NCBI GenBank assembly: GCA_045580875.1
Contig: JAZNOP010000100.1
Location: forward strand, 15,220-79,219
Direction: 5' to 3'
DNA: 64,000 nucleotides
Source: SIG598 sp045580875
Lineage (GTDB): Bacteria > Bacillota > Clostridia > Oscillospirales > Acutalibacteraceae
The notes under the pieces are model-generated. The model was not told where the DNA came from. It worked only from the letters and a program-made list of their open reading frames with translations, and made no database searches. Of the stretch, positions 8,328-17,600 are shown one piece after another. The number at the start of each line of letters is the position of its first letter. The first letter of the stretch is position 1. The position numbers and the translations under genes are program-made.

Positions 8328-8374
8328 AAAAACAGACCGACCGGCAGAATTATTCTGTCGGGCGGTCTGTTTTT
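8328..8374. terminator. Bidirectional terminator between convergent genes
   Basis: AAAAACAGACCG and CGGTCTGTTTTT form a 12-base stem extended by a second pairing (CGGCAGA / TCTGTCG). It has A and T runs on both sides and lies between the C69 peptidase (+) and the ABC permease (-), so it can end both transcripts. Confidence 0.9.
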
Positions 8375-8401
8375 ATTCTGTTATTATTTGTTCACTTCTG
8401 A

Positions 8402-9658
8402 TCACTCTCTGCGCAGTGCCTCTATCGGGTTGAGGTTTGCCGCCTTTATCGCAGGGAAAAGACCGAATGCAACACCGATTACGGTTGAGAAGAGCACCGC
8501 AATAAGGCTGTACGGCACGCTTATTGCAACCGGTACGCTCATGAACTGGGATATAATCAGAGCCATGATTATACCGGCAAGAACACCTGCCACACCGCCG
8601 ATGCAGGTAATTACAGCTGCTTCGGTCAGGAACTGGCGCAGTATGCGGCTCTTTTTAGCTCCGATAGCCTTCTTGAGACCTATTTCGCTGGTTCTCTCGG
8701 TAACAGTTACGAGCATGATGTTCATAACGCCTATACCGCCTACCAGCAGTGAAATGCTGGCAATCCAGATAAGCTGGCGGTTTGTCGCATTGCTCATGCT
8801 CTGCAGCTGCTGAGCCTGTTCAAGCAGATCCTCACTCTTGTAGGAAAGCTCGCGGCTGCCGGTATTTCCGAGATTGTTCTCGTTGAGATAATCGGCAACC
8901 TTCTGACCGGCTGTTGTCATTGCATCGGTGCTTGCAGCACGTATCGCAACACTCTGCGGCTCATCGAACTTGCAGATAAGACCCCATATTCTGTCGGGAA
9001 CGTATATCGCACCGCCCGATGTGTCTGTGTACATATAATAGTCGTTGAGTGAGGTTATAACCGGACTGAACTCGCTTGAGCGCGACACAACACCGATAAC
9101 CGTGAAAGGCTCACGGGCTATCTCGATGGTCTGACCTATCGGGTCAACCTGTGAGAAAAGAGTTTCGGCAACCTGCGAATCAATAATGACAACACGTCTG
9201 GTTTCAGTGAAATCGGCATCAACAAAACCTCTTCCGCGGCTTACGACATATGAATATACGCTGAGATAATTCTCATCAACACCGTACATTCTGCCGTTAA
9301 ATGCTGTGTTTTTGTAATAAACATTCTCACACCATTCTCTGCTGTGGAAAACGCTTGCCTTCTCAACGCCTCTCAGGTCTTCTATTGCAAGAAGGTCTTC
9401 CTCATTGATGGCAATAACGCCTTCGGGATTGGGCTGATATGCGCTGTCAAAGGGATAATCGCTCTCATTGAGTCTTATCACCACAGTATTTGTACCCGAG
9501 CCGATAAGGTTCTGCTTTATCTGCTCGTTGGTGCCCTTTATTGTGGAAACTATTGTAATTATCGAAGCAATGCCGATTATTATGCCCAGCATTGTCAGCA
9601 GGGAGCGAAGCTTATGACCCTTTACGCTGTCTATGGCGAAACGTAGATTTTCAAGCAT
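8402..9658 (-). CDS. MacB/FtsX-type ABC exporter permease
   Basis: A 418-residue permease with the MacB topology: one N-terminal membrane helix (residues about 15-40), a large external domain of about 230 residues (MacB periplasmic core), then three C-terminal helices from residue 288, with the FtsX-family segment ERTSEIGLKKAIGAKKSRIL between the first and second. The end LNPIEALRRE is typical. It is the last gene of a four-gene operon, 15 bases behind an adaptor lipoprotein, with GGGAGGAAA ahead of the ATG. With the ATPase it should use ATP hydrolysis to move the external domain and export or displace a substrate such as a peptide, lipid or drug. The substrate is not shown by the sequence. 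Confidence 0.92.
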   Translation of the reverse strand: MLENLRFAIDSVKGHKLRSLLTMLGIIIGIASIITIVSTIKGTNEQIKQNLIGSGTNTVVIRLNESDYPFDSAYQPNPEGVIAINEEDLLAIEDLRGVEKASVFHSREWCENVYYKNTAFNGRMYGVDENYLSVYSYVVSRGRGFVDADFTETRRVVIIDSQVAETLFSQVDPIGQTIEIAREPFTVIGVVSRSSEFSPVITSLNDYYMYTDTSGGAIYVPDRIWGLICKFDEPQSVAIRAASTDAMTTAGQKVADYLNENNLGNTGSRELSYKSEDLLEQAQQLQSMSNATNRQLIWIASISLLVGGIGVMNIMLVTVTERTSEIGLKKAIGAKKSRILRQFLTEAAVITCIGGVAGVLAGIIMALIISQFMSVPVAISVPYSLIAVLFSTVIGVAFGLFPAIKAANLNPIEALRRE

Positions 9659-9673
9659 AGTCAGTTTCCTCCC

Positions 9674-11158
9674 TTAGTAAGAATAAAGCTCTTCGAGACC
9701 GGCTTCCACCGTTGACGCGCCGTCCTTTGCATTCTTGTCATAGGGGAATGCAATGCGGTCATCGACTGTAAGTCCGCCGGTAATTCTCATGTAAGAGCCC
9801 CAGAGTATCTCTCCGGTCTCTATCTCGCGCTTTTCGAGTCTGCCGTTTTCATTCTGAACAAAGGCATAATTCTTTCCGTTCTCGCTGAGAATAAACGGAC
9901 GCTCAAGGTAGAAGCAGTCTCCGGAATCGCCCTTTGAGCTGTAGGTCACCGAAACATATTCATTCTCCTTGAGATTCGCGCTGCCGTCGATGTAGACAGT
10001 GAACGGATAATAGGATACGTTGCTGTTTCCGTTTGTCCAGCCGTTCTGCATGGCAGGCACAGTTGAGATAGATGTTATCTCCGCCTCATACTCTGTGTAG
10101 CTCTCCCATGACATTACCTTGACTGTCTGTCCGACATTGACAGTTCCGAGCTCCAGCTCGCTGAGTGTTCCCTCAACGATATATCCACCGTTTGCCGAAA
10201 GCTTTATCAGCGGCTCGCCGGTCTCCATTGCTGTTTCAATATCATTGACCTCAACAACAACAGCATCAAGCTGTGCTGTAACAACACCGCTGTCTATCTC
10301 CAGCTTCATCTGCTGATATTCGATTTCTGCCATGCGGTATTTATATTTTGCTTCTTCTATTCTTTCCTTTGCCGCCGCGCGCATCTGGCTTATTTCGCCT
10401 GCTGTGAGACCGCTGTTCATCTCGATCTCCTCATAGGGCTCTGTCGGCTCATTCTGGCAGAAATCAAAGGCATCAAATTCCTTCATTGTGATACCGGAGA
10501 TGGCATTGGTATAGCAGAAGCCCCAGTATTCGGTAATAATGCCGTTTGACATATTGCCGGCACGCTTCTGATAAACAACCCATGAAGCTTCTGTACCGGG
10601 AGGACAGATACTCTCGATAAAAGCGTTTCCGCAGGGGATATTTCCGTCTTCAACAACGAAGATATAAGGCTCCTCTTCAGTACCGCTGCCCGAAAGCTTT
10701 GCATAGCCGGTAACCTGTGTTCCGACTGTGCCTGACTCGGGCGGGATAACGGTGGTTATAACCATCGGCTTGTAGGAATTGACTGTTCTCAGCTCGTCTT
10801 CTGCATACTTGAGCTGAAGCTCAAGCTCGAGCACCTCAAGTTCCTTCTTTTCGAGTTCGATGTCGGTCAGGGTGGTGTCATAAGCCATAAGCTTGTCGCC
10901 CTTTTTGACCTCCTGACCTTCGGTGACGAATATATCAAGCACCTCTATTGATTCAGAAGCGTAGACATTCTGCATATTGCGGGTCTTTACCTCGCCGTAG
11001 GTCTCAGAGGAGTCCACCCAGCTGTCGATGTATGCAATATCGGAAACACTGTAGGTATTGACCTTGCCTCCGCAGCCCGGAAGACAGAGCAGACCGGCTG
11101 TAACGGAGAGGCAAAGCAGGAATGCAGCTATCCGTTTAACTGTACGGTTATTCATCAT
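9674..11158 (-). CDS. Efflux adaptor lipoprotein (HlyD/MacA-like), second of two
   Basis: A 494-residue exported lipoprotein: basic start, hydrophobic stretch, lipobox ending at Cys29 (CLPGC). It carries the adaptor layout of biotinyl-lipoyl half-motif (residues about 55-95), a helical hairpin interrupted by an unusual insert of about 120 residues containing Thr/Gly/Glu-rich sequence, the second helix (MRAAAKERIEEAKYKYRMAE), the second lipoyl half and a C-terminal beta-barrel. The insert within the hairpin makes it longer than common MacA homologues. Its ATG overlaps the stop codon of the ATPase gene (ATGA), so the two are coupled. It probably links the permease to the cell surface or wall. 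Gram-positive adaptors of this kind are known but poorly understood. Confidence 0.85.
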   Translation of the reverse strand: MMNNRTVKRIAAFLLCLSVTAGLLCLPGCGGKVNTYSVSDIAYIDSWVDSSETYGEVKTRNMQNVYASESIEVLDIFVTEGQEVKKGDKLMAYDTTLTDIELEKKELEVLELELQLKYAEDELRTVNSYKPMVITTVIPPESGTVGTQVTGYAKLSGSGTEEEPYIFVVEDGNIPCGNAFIESICPPGTEASWVVYQKRAGNMSNGIITEYWGFCYTNAISGITMKEFDAFDFCQNEPTEPYEEIEMNSGLTAGEISQMRAAAKERIEEAKYKYRMAEIEYQQMKLEIDSGVVTAQLDAVVVEVNDIETAMETGEPLIKLSANGGYIVEGTLSELELGTVNVGQTVKVMSWESYTEYEAEITSISTVPAMQNGWTNGNSNVSYYPFTVYIDGSANLKENEYVSVTYSSKGDSGDCFYLERPFILSENGKNYAFVQNENGRLEKREIETGEILWGSYMRITGGLTVDDRIAFPYDKNAKDGASTVEAGLEELYSY

Positions 11159-12054
11159 TCCCGACCTCCTTTTGCTTCAGCGCTTGTCTCAGGCTCTGCC
11201 GCCGGAATTTCAACTATCGGAACAACCTCGCCCGTATCTGCAGGCTCTTCAGCCGTAGCATCGCTCTCACCGACAGTCACAGCCGCTTCATTTTCGAGCT
11301 CAGGCAGTGCAGTAATTGCAGGAATATCCGCCTCTGCTGCAATTTCAGCTTCGGGAAGCATCTTCAGCAGGCCGCCGGTTCCGACCTCTTCAGACACAAT
11401 ACGACCGTCAAATATGCGGTAAATTCTGTTTGCGCAGTCGGCAACCGCCTGCTCATGCGTTATGACAATGATCGACACGCCTGCTTCGTTGAGCTCACGG
11501 AATATCTCCATGACCTGTCTGCCCGATGCAGAATCGAGCGCACCGGTCGGCTCGTCGGCAAGCAGAAGCTCGGGATTTCCAACTATCGCTCTTGCTATTG
11601 CCACACGCTGACACTGACCGCCGGACAGCTGATTGGGCATAAAGTGAATTCTGTCTCCAAGACCTACTCTCTCCAGTGCAGCCTTTGCGCGCTCGCGGCG
11701 CTCCTTGAGCGGCACATCTGCGTAAAGCAGCGGAAGAGCGACGTTATCAAGAGCATCAAGCTTCGGCAGAAGGTAGAAATTCTGAAAAACAAATCCTATA
11801 TTCTTATTACGCACACCGGCAAGCTCATCATCGCTACCGGAGGTGTAATCCTTGCCTGCAAGTCTGTAGCTGCCGGAAGTAGGCACATCAAGATAGCCGA
11901 TGATATTCATCAGCGTTGTCTTGCCCGAGCCGGAAGGACCCATTATGGCAATGTAATCCCCTTTCGGCATCGAAAGGTCAATATCGTGCAGTACCGGCAC
12001 AGGCTCCTTGCCTCTGGTGTAATTCTTGCAGATGCCATTGAGTTCAACGATCAT
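11155..12054 (-). CDS. MacB/LolD-type ABC exporter ATP-binding protein with acidic tail
   Basis: A 299-residue nucleotide-binding subunit. Walker A is GPSGSGKTT (residues 39-47), the signature is LSGGQCQRVAIARA (about 144-157; Cys replaces the more common Gln), Walker B LLLADEPTGALDS follows, and the H-loop is ITHEQ. The catalytic part ends near residue 230, the usual family length. A further 65-70 residues form an Ala/Glu/Pro-rich acidic tail that looks disordered and is not part of the standard family. The start overlaps the adaptor upstream by four bases (ATGA) and its stop overlaps the next adaptor, indicating a tightly coupled operon that powers the exporter permease. Confidence 0.94.
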   Translation of the reverse strand: MIVELNGICKNYTRGKEPVPVLHDIDLSMPKGDYIAIMGPSGSGKTTLMNIIGYLDVPTSGSYRLAGKDYTSGSDDELAGVRNKNIGFVFQNFYLLPKLDALDNVALPLLYADVPLKERRERAKAALERVGLGDRIHFMPNQLSGGQCQRVAIARAIVGNPELLLADEPTGALDSASGRQVMEIFRELNEAGVSIIVITHEQAVADCANRIYRIFDGRIVSEEVGTGGLLKMLPEAEIAAEADIPAITALPELENEAAVTVGESDATAEEPADTGEVVPIVEIPAAEPETSAEAKGGRE

Positions 12055-13274
12055 CCCTGTACCTCCACAGTATCATCATACATCATGGAATCGTCCGTCA
12101 TGGAGCCGTCAGAAAAATCTTCTGTACCGCCCTCTTCGATAACCATATCACTGTAGATTACGCCCATTCCCTCGCTGAGAGACTCGTCCGGGAATGCTAT
12201 ATAATCCTCCGGAGAGAGACCCTCGAGAATTTCATAGCTCCACAGTTCTTCATTGTATTCACCCAGCACGACCTCGCGCTTCTCTATTCTGTCACGCTTG
12301 CTGGCAGCCCATACCCATGCATCGCCGCCGATGTCGTTTATGTAATACTCAGGCAGCAGCAGCCCTGTACCATCGGCGCCTGACGGCTCGATGTATACGT
12401 GCTGACCCATGATAAGTCCGTCTGTATTGTCGAGCGAAACATAGAAGGGATACTTGCTCGCCATGTTTTCGCTGTCGGTATAGTAGTAGTCATTCTGCTG
12501 CTTTTCCGGATTGTCCCACTCAATATAATCGACAGTGCCTGTCCATGTGGCATCATCGACGCGTGAACGGATAATAACACGGCTGCCCTCGCGCAGGCTG
12601 TAGATATCCAGCTCGCTGGCAGTGCCCTTTATGCGGTACGCACCTGTTTCGATTATGGTCATGTAGGGGATTATATCTCCGTTTTCATCGGTCTCGCCTG
12701 CGGTATCCTCGTTGATGGTCTGAACAATACCTGTGACCTTTGAAACCACATCAGAATTCGAGAGCATATCGGTCGTTCTCTCGATCTCTGCCTGCTTCGA
12801 CCTGAGCTCAAGAGACTTCTCCTTCTCCTCTATCTGATATGTCTGCAGCTGCACCTCATACTCAAGCTTTTTTGCCGCAGATGCATTTGCTACCTTTTTT
12901 TCGTATTTTGCAATATTCTCCGCAAGAAGCTTCAGACTCTTTTCCAGCTGCTCGCATTCAAGCTCAAGCTTGCTCAGCGCCAGTTCAACCGCCTGAACAT
13001 CGTACGAAAACAGGGGATCACCAGCCTTTACGCTGTCGCCTGCAGAGACATAAAGCTGAAGTATCTTCTTATCTTTATCCTTATTTATAGTCTGGGTGCT
13101 GCCTGATACGACCATGCCGGAAAATCTGTTGTTGAGTCCGGAATAGCCCATACCGGTTATCGCTGCGACCGAATCAACATAAACCTGCTGATCGTCTGAG
13201 CCGCCGCAGGCAGTGAGCAGCATACATACCACTGTTGCCGCCGCAAGCAGCGCCGCTATAATCCTCTTTGCCAT
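12051..13274 (-). CDS. Efflux adaptor lipoprotein (HlyD/MacA-like), first of two
   Basis: A 407-residue lipoprotein with a clear lipobox (LLTAC, Cys23). The adaptor architecture is visible: a lipoyl half (ILQLYVSAGDSVKAGDPLFSY, near residue 75), a coiled-coil hairpin rich in Leu, Glu and Lys (residues about 95-170), the second half (VTGIVQTINEDTAG), and a beta-barrel region. It ends with an acidic Asp/Met/Ser-rich tail of about 30 residues. It is the first gene of the exporter operon, behind GGAGGT and a recognisable promoter. The presence of a second, diverged adaptor two genes on suggests a hetero-oligomeric adaptor ring, which is inference. Confidence 0.86.
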   Translation of the reverse strand: MAKRIIAALLAAATVVCMLLTACGGSDDQQVYVDSVAAITGMGYSGLNNRFSGMVVSGSTQTINKDKDKKILQLYVSAGDSVKAGDPLFSYDVQAVELALSKLELECEQLEKSLKLLAENIAKYEKKVANASAAKKLEYEVQLQTYQIEEKEKSLELRSKQAEIERTTDMLSNSDVVSKVTGIVQTINEDTAGETDENGDIIPYMTIIETGAYRIKGTASELDIYSLREGSRVIIRSRVDDATWTGTVDYIEWDNPEKQQNDYYYTDSENMASKYPFYVSLDNTDGLIMGQHVYIEPSGADGTGLLLPEYYINDIGGDAWVWAASKRDRIEKREVVLGEYNEELWSYEILEGLSPEDYIAFPDESLSEGMGVIYSDMVIEEGGTEDFSDGSMTDDSMMYDDTVEVQG

Positions 13275-13334
13275 AATAATCTACCTCCGCTTTGCCTGAT
13301 AGTAAAATTTCCCATTACTGTGGGATTTGGTTCC

Positions 13335-13363
13335 ATTATAGACACATATCCTTCCCTATTCAA
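13335..13363 (-). promoter_or_regulatory. Promoter of the ABC exporter operon
   Basis: Reading on the minus strand, TTGAAT (13363-13358) and TATAAT (13340-13335) are 17 bases apart, about 60 bases before the first adaptor gene. Confidence 0.7.
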
Positions 13364-13449
13364 TAGCATAGCGCAATATTAAAGAAATGTTAAGATTTTG
13401 TGAGGGATTCTCAGCCGAAAATCCTTTTATGCTTGGTACAGAATTATAC

Positions 13450-13486
13450 AAAAAATCCGCCGGTGCAGGCTATGCACACCAGCGGA
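13450..13486 (-). terminator. Rho-independent terminator after plsC-like gene
   Basis: TCCGCTGGTG and CACCGGCGGA pair with one mismatch around an 11-base loop and are followed on the minus strand by six T residues. It lies 36 bases after the acyltransferase stop. Confidence 0.85.
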
Positions 13487-13521
13487 CTTTCAGGCTGATT
13501 TTCAGATTCCGGACATAGTAA

Positions 13522-14385
13522 TTAAAAATACTTCTTTTTGACACCATAGGTGTCGGTATAGTAGTCTATACGGTCAGAATTGGCGAAAACCGGCTCGTAT
13601 ATATTCTCTTCCGGCTCAATACCTGCAAGGCGGCAGACTTCAGCGTGTACCCTGCGCGCGAGGTCATCGGCTGCGGCAGGCTTGTTGAGTTCCGGATTGT
13701 GATAAACCGGCTCACCTATATGCAGAGTGAGAAGCGGCTTGCGCCAGAAAAGCTTCTGCAGACCCTTCGGCTTGCGGTATGAGAATGCGAAAGGCAGAAC
13801 AGGAACATTGTTCCTGACTGCAAATGTGAATGAGCCTTTCTTGAACGGGCGAATGGGCATATAATACTCCCACATACTGCCCTCGGCGCAGATATGCACC
13901 CACTGCTTGTCCTCTGAGAGAAGCTTGTCTATTGCTTTTGCAAAGGCTGCAGTTGCGCGGTGACTCTCTGTCGGCAGCGGAATACCGCGGCTGTATCTTA
14001 TCAGATTACGGTTTTCGCCGCGCATATTCTTATCCCACGCCGGTATCCACGGCCGAAAAGGCTTGACGGCATACATGATGGCGATGAAATCCCAGATGAA
14101 CACGTGATTTGAAACCGATACGATACCGTTTTTTATCACGTCACGGTGCTTCTTCAGGTTTTCCCTGCCTTCCACCTTGAGCAGGCAGCGTATTCTCATT
14201 ATAGGAAAGGCTGCAACAAGGGCAAGCACACGCATCATTCCACTCAGTGCACGGTGTCTGAAAGAACGGTCCACATAGGGGTAATTCTCATCAAATACAA
14301 TATCCTTCTGATACTTGAGCGGCAGATAGTGCTGGTCGGTCTTTTCGGGAAAAAGGTACTCTGTAGGCCGCGGATCGTAAGGCAT
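13522..14385 (-). CDS. 1-acyl-sn-glycerol-3-phosphate acyltransferase (PlsC-like)
   Basis: A 287-residue member of the PlsC/LPLAT acyltransferases, which transfer a fatty acyl chain to lysophosphatidic acid or related lipids at the membrane. The catalytic NHX4D motif is NHVFIWD, and the substrate-binding motif appears as ICAEGSMWEY, where EGS replaces the common EGTR/EGT. A hydrophobic segment before the motif (ALVAAFPIMRIRCLLKV) may dip into the membrane. The ATG at 14385 is preferred because AAAGGAG lies ten bases ahead; an in-frame ATG at 14451 has no ribosome binding site. It stands alone between two promoters with its own terminator. The lipid acceptor could differ from lysophosphatidate, given the altered second motif. 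Confidence 0.87.
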   Translation of the reverse strand: MPYDPRPTEYLFPEKTDQHYLPLKYQKDIVFDENYPYVDRSFRHRALSGMMRVLALVAAFPIMRIRCLLKVEGRENLKKHRDVIKNGIVSVSNHVFIWDFIAIMYAVKPFRPWIPAWDKNMRGENRNLIRYSRGIPLPTESHRATAAFAKAIDKLLSEDKQWVHICAEGSMWEYYMPIRPFKKGSFTFAVRNNVPVLPFAFSYRKPKGLQKLFWRKPLLTLHIGEPVYHNPELNKPAAADDLARRVHAEVCRLAGIEPEENIYEPVFANSDRIDYYTDTYGVKKKYF

Positions 14386-14528
14386 GATGTCTTGTCTCCT
14401 TTTTGGCTTTTTCTTCCCCTTTAGCTTACCATCAATTGTCTTGCAGTGCAATAGTTTTATTAACTGAATATTAACAAAATTTTTTCATTTTTGTTTTCGT
14501 TTTGCAGCCTTTTAAAGGGTTGAATCGA

Positions 14529-14557
14529 TTGACAAAAAAAGGAATAAACAGTATACT
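14529..14557 (+). promoter_or_regulatory. Promoter of the transglutaminase-like surface protein
   Basis: TTGACA (14529-14534) and TATACT (14552-14557) with 17 bases between them, about 70 bases before the start codon. Confidence 0.8.
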
Positions 14558-14629
14558 TAACTAAAGTAGAGTGCCATGCTCTCAGCAGACATTTTACTTG
14601 TAAACCGAATAAAGAAAGGGTATGTTAAA

Positions 14630-17600
14630 ATGAAAATCGGGAACGAACTGAAGCGCATTTTCGCGGTCATGCTTGCCTTTGCGGTACTGCTTTCGGGCAG
14701 TCCGATGATGTGGGCAAGAGCAGAAAGCAGCATTGCTTCAGAATATGCTGCGCTTGAGAACGCAGACGAGGTTACTGCACCAATCATAGTCAAGGCACCG
14801 CTCGGAATTACTGTCACTCAGATTGAGAACAGCCCGTCGGCAGGCATAATGATGTTTGCCGCACTCGACGACGAGCCTGTTTACTTCGAAGACCTCGAAG
14901 ATGCTGTCGACGTGCTTCGTGCAGGAATGAAGGCACGAGACACCGAGATTGCTGTATCTGTCATTATCGACGAAGCCGACGCAACTCCGGAAGGATTTGA
15001 CATTCTCTTTGGCGGACTCTACGGTCTTGCCTGTGAGCATACTGGCAACCCCACCGAGGGCGACTACCTTGCCTTCCACACCGCTGAAGCCAACGTGGAT
15101 GCAACCTACTGGATTTCCGGCGGCAAGGCATATGTCGACATGATATATACCTTCGATTACTATACCACTGCTCAGCAGGAAGCCGAGCTCGACATCGTTT
15201 TCGATGTTCTCATGGAAGAGCTCGACATTGCCGGCATGAGCGCATTCGACAAGATCTGCATGATCTATGCTTACATCATCGATACTGTTGTATATGATGA
15301 CGTGCATAAGAATGATCCCGGCTATCCGCTGAAGTGGTCCGCATACGCAGCTCTTATCAATGAGACCAGCGTATGTCAGGGCTATGCAAACCTCTTCTAC
15401 CGCATGGCTCTTGCTGCAGGTATTGACTGCAGAATCGTCGGAGGTACTTCAAACGATGAATCCCACAGCTGGAACATCGTAAAGATCGGTGATCTTTATT
15501 ACAATGTTGATGCCACATGGGACTCCACTGTCCACCAGAACGGCGGCGACGTTCTTTTCTTCCTCAAGGGCAGCAGCACATTTGAGGATCACGACCGCTG
15601 GGACGAATATCTTACCAGGGAATTCACCGAGGCTTATCCGATGTCTGATGAGGATTACGTCCTTGTCACCATAGACGGAGAGCTGCAGGAAGGCAGCTTC
15701 ACCTACACTGTAACCGACGGTCTTGCAACCATCACCGGCTACACCGGCAGCGCTGCAAACGTTGTTATCCCCTCCACCATCGGCGGCTTCCCTGTCGACC
15801 ATCTTGCAGGCGGTGTTTTTGAGAACAACAACACCGTTAAGACAATAACCTTCAGCGAGGGTATCCGTACAATTCATCCCAATGCAATTTACGCCTGCGA
15901 ATCACTGCAGTCGGTCCATTTCCCCTCCACCATGAAGCTTGCTGACGATCTCAGAAAGGACGTAATGACCTCCGGCGTCAGCTACATTCCGCTTTACTGC
16001 ACCTCTCTCAAATCCATTACTGTAGCAGAGGGCAATCCCTTCATCAAGGTTTATGACGGCGCACTTTACACAGCAGACATGAAGATGCTGCTTATGCTCC
16101 CCCCGGCAGACCCGCGCGAGAAGTTCGTCATTCCTGACGGCGTTGATCTCATCGGCTGCGAATCTGTCGGCAGCAACCAGAATCTTAAGGAAGTTGTTCT
16201 TCCCGACAGCATCAAGGGAATAGGCTTCTGGGCATTCAACAACAGCTATAACCTTAAGAAGGCAAACATTCCTGAAGGCTGCACTGCTATCGGCGGCTAT
16301 GCATTCTCCGGCTGTCCGCTCGAGACAATTCATATTCCTGCTTCGGTAGAAAATATCATGCGCTCTGCGTTCTGCTACGCTGAGCCTGCAACCATCACTG
16401 TTGACGAAGCTAACCCCGTTTATTACGCAGAGAACAATTCTCTCTACACAACCGCAGACGACGGCAGCGTATGGCTTATCAAATATCCGTCAGCCAGCTT
16501 CATGCCCACATACACTGTGCCTGACTTTGTTGACCATATCGACTGGCACGCATTCACACGCGCTGACGATCTCCAGTCGATCGTTATCCCCGAAAGCGTC
16601 AAGTCAATCGGCTACGTTGCCTTCGGTGACTGTCTCGCTCTCAAGCAGATAATCTTCAAGGGCGATGCTCCTGCAATGAACGACGAGCTTATCCTTGACT
16701 ACTATGCAGATTACACCGTTTTCTATCCCGCAGGAAACGACACATGGACACAGGAAGTCATTGATGCTTACGGCTATCCCGATGTAACCTGGCTGCCGCT
16801 GTGCACCGGCGAGCACACCTACGACAATGATCAGGATCTCTCCTGCAACGTCTGCTCTTATGTGCTTCCGGTCATCACCCTCGATAAGACCGCTGTAGAG
16901 CTCAAGGTCGGCGAGAGTGACACTGTAACCGCAGATATTGATTACGCTGCTCCTTACTACGAGATTCACCTGCAGTCCTCAAATCAGTCAGTTGCAACTA
17001 TCGATGCTAACGGCAAAATCACCGCAAAGGGCGCAGGCACTGCTGTTATAACCATTACTGTTGACGGCGTTTCGGCAATTTGCAATGTAACTGTCACCGT
17101 ACCGCCTACCACAACAACTACTACCACAACTACTACCACAACTACCGCACCAACTACTACAACCACTACCAAGGCAACCACCACTACCACCACAACAACC
17201 AAGCCGACCACCGCTCCTACAACTCCGGGCAAGCCGGTATACGTGACAACTCCGATGTACCGTCTGTATAACCCCAATTCTGGTGAGCATTTCTACACCG
17301 GCAGCACTATCGAGCGCGATGACCTTATCGGTTACGGCTGGATTTACGAGGGTATCGCATGGAACGCTCCCGTCAACGGCGGCGATCCTGTTTACAGACT
17401 CTACAACCCCAACTCCGGTGACCACCATTACACCATGAGCGCTGTTGAGCGCGATATGCTTGTAGGCTATGGCTGGATTTATGAAGGTGTCGCATGGAAC
17501 TCCGCGTCCCCTGACAATCTCCCGCTTTACAGACTTTACAATCCTAACGCTGACTGCGGAAGCCACCACTACACCGGCTCTACCGTAGAGCGCGATAATC

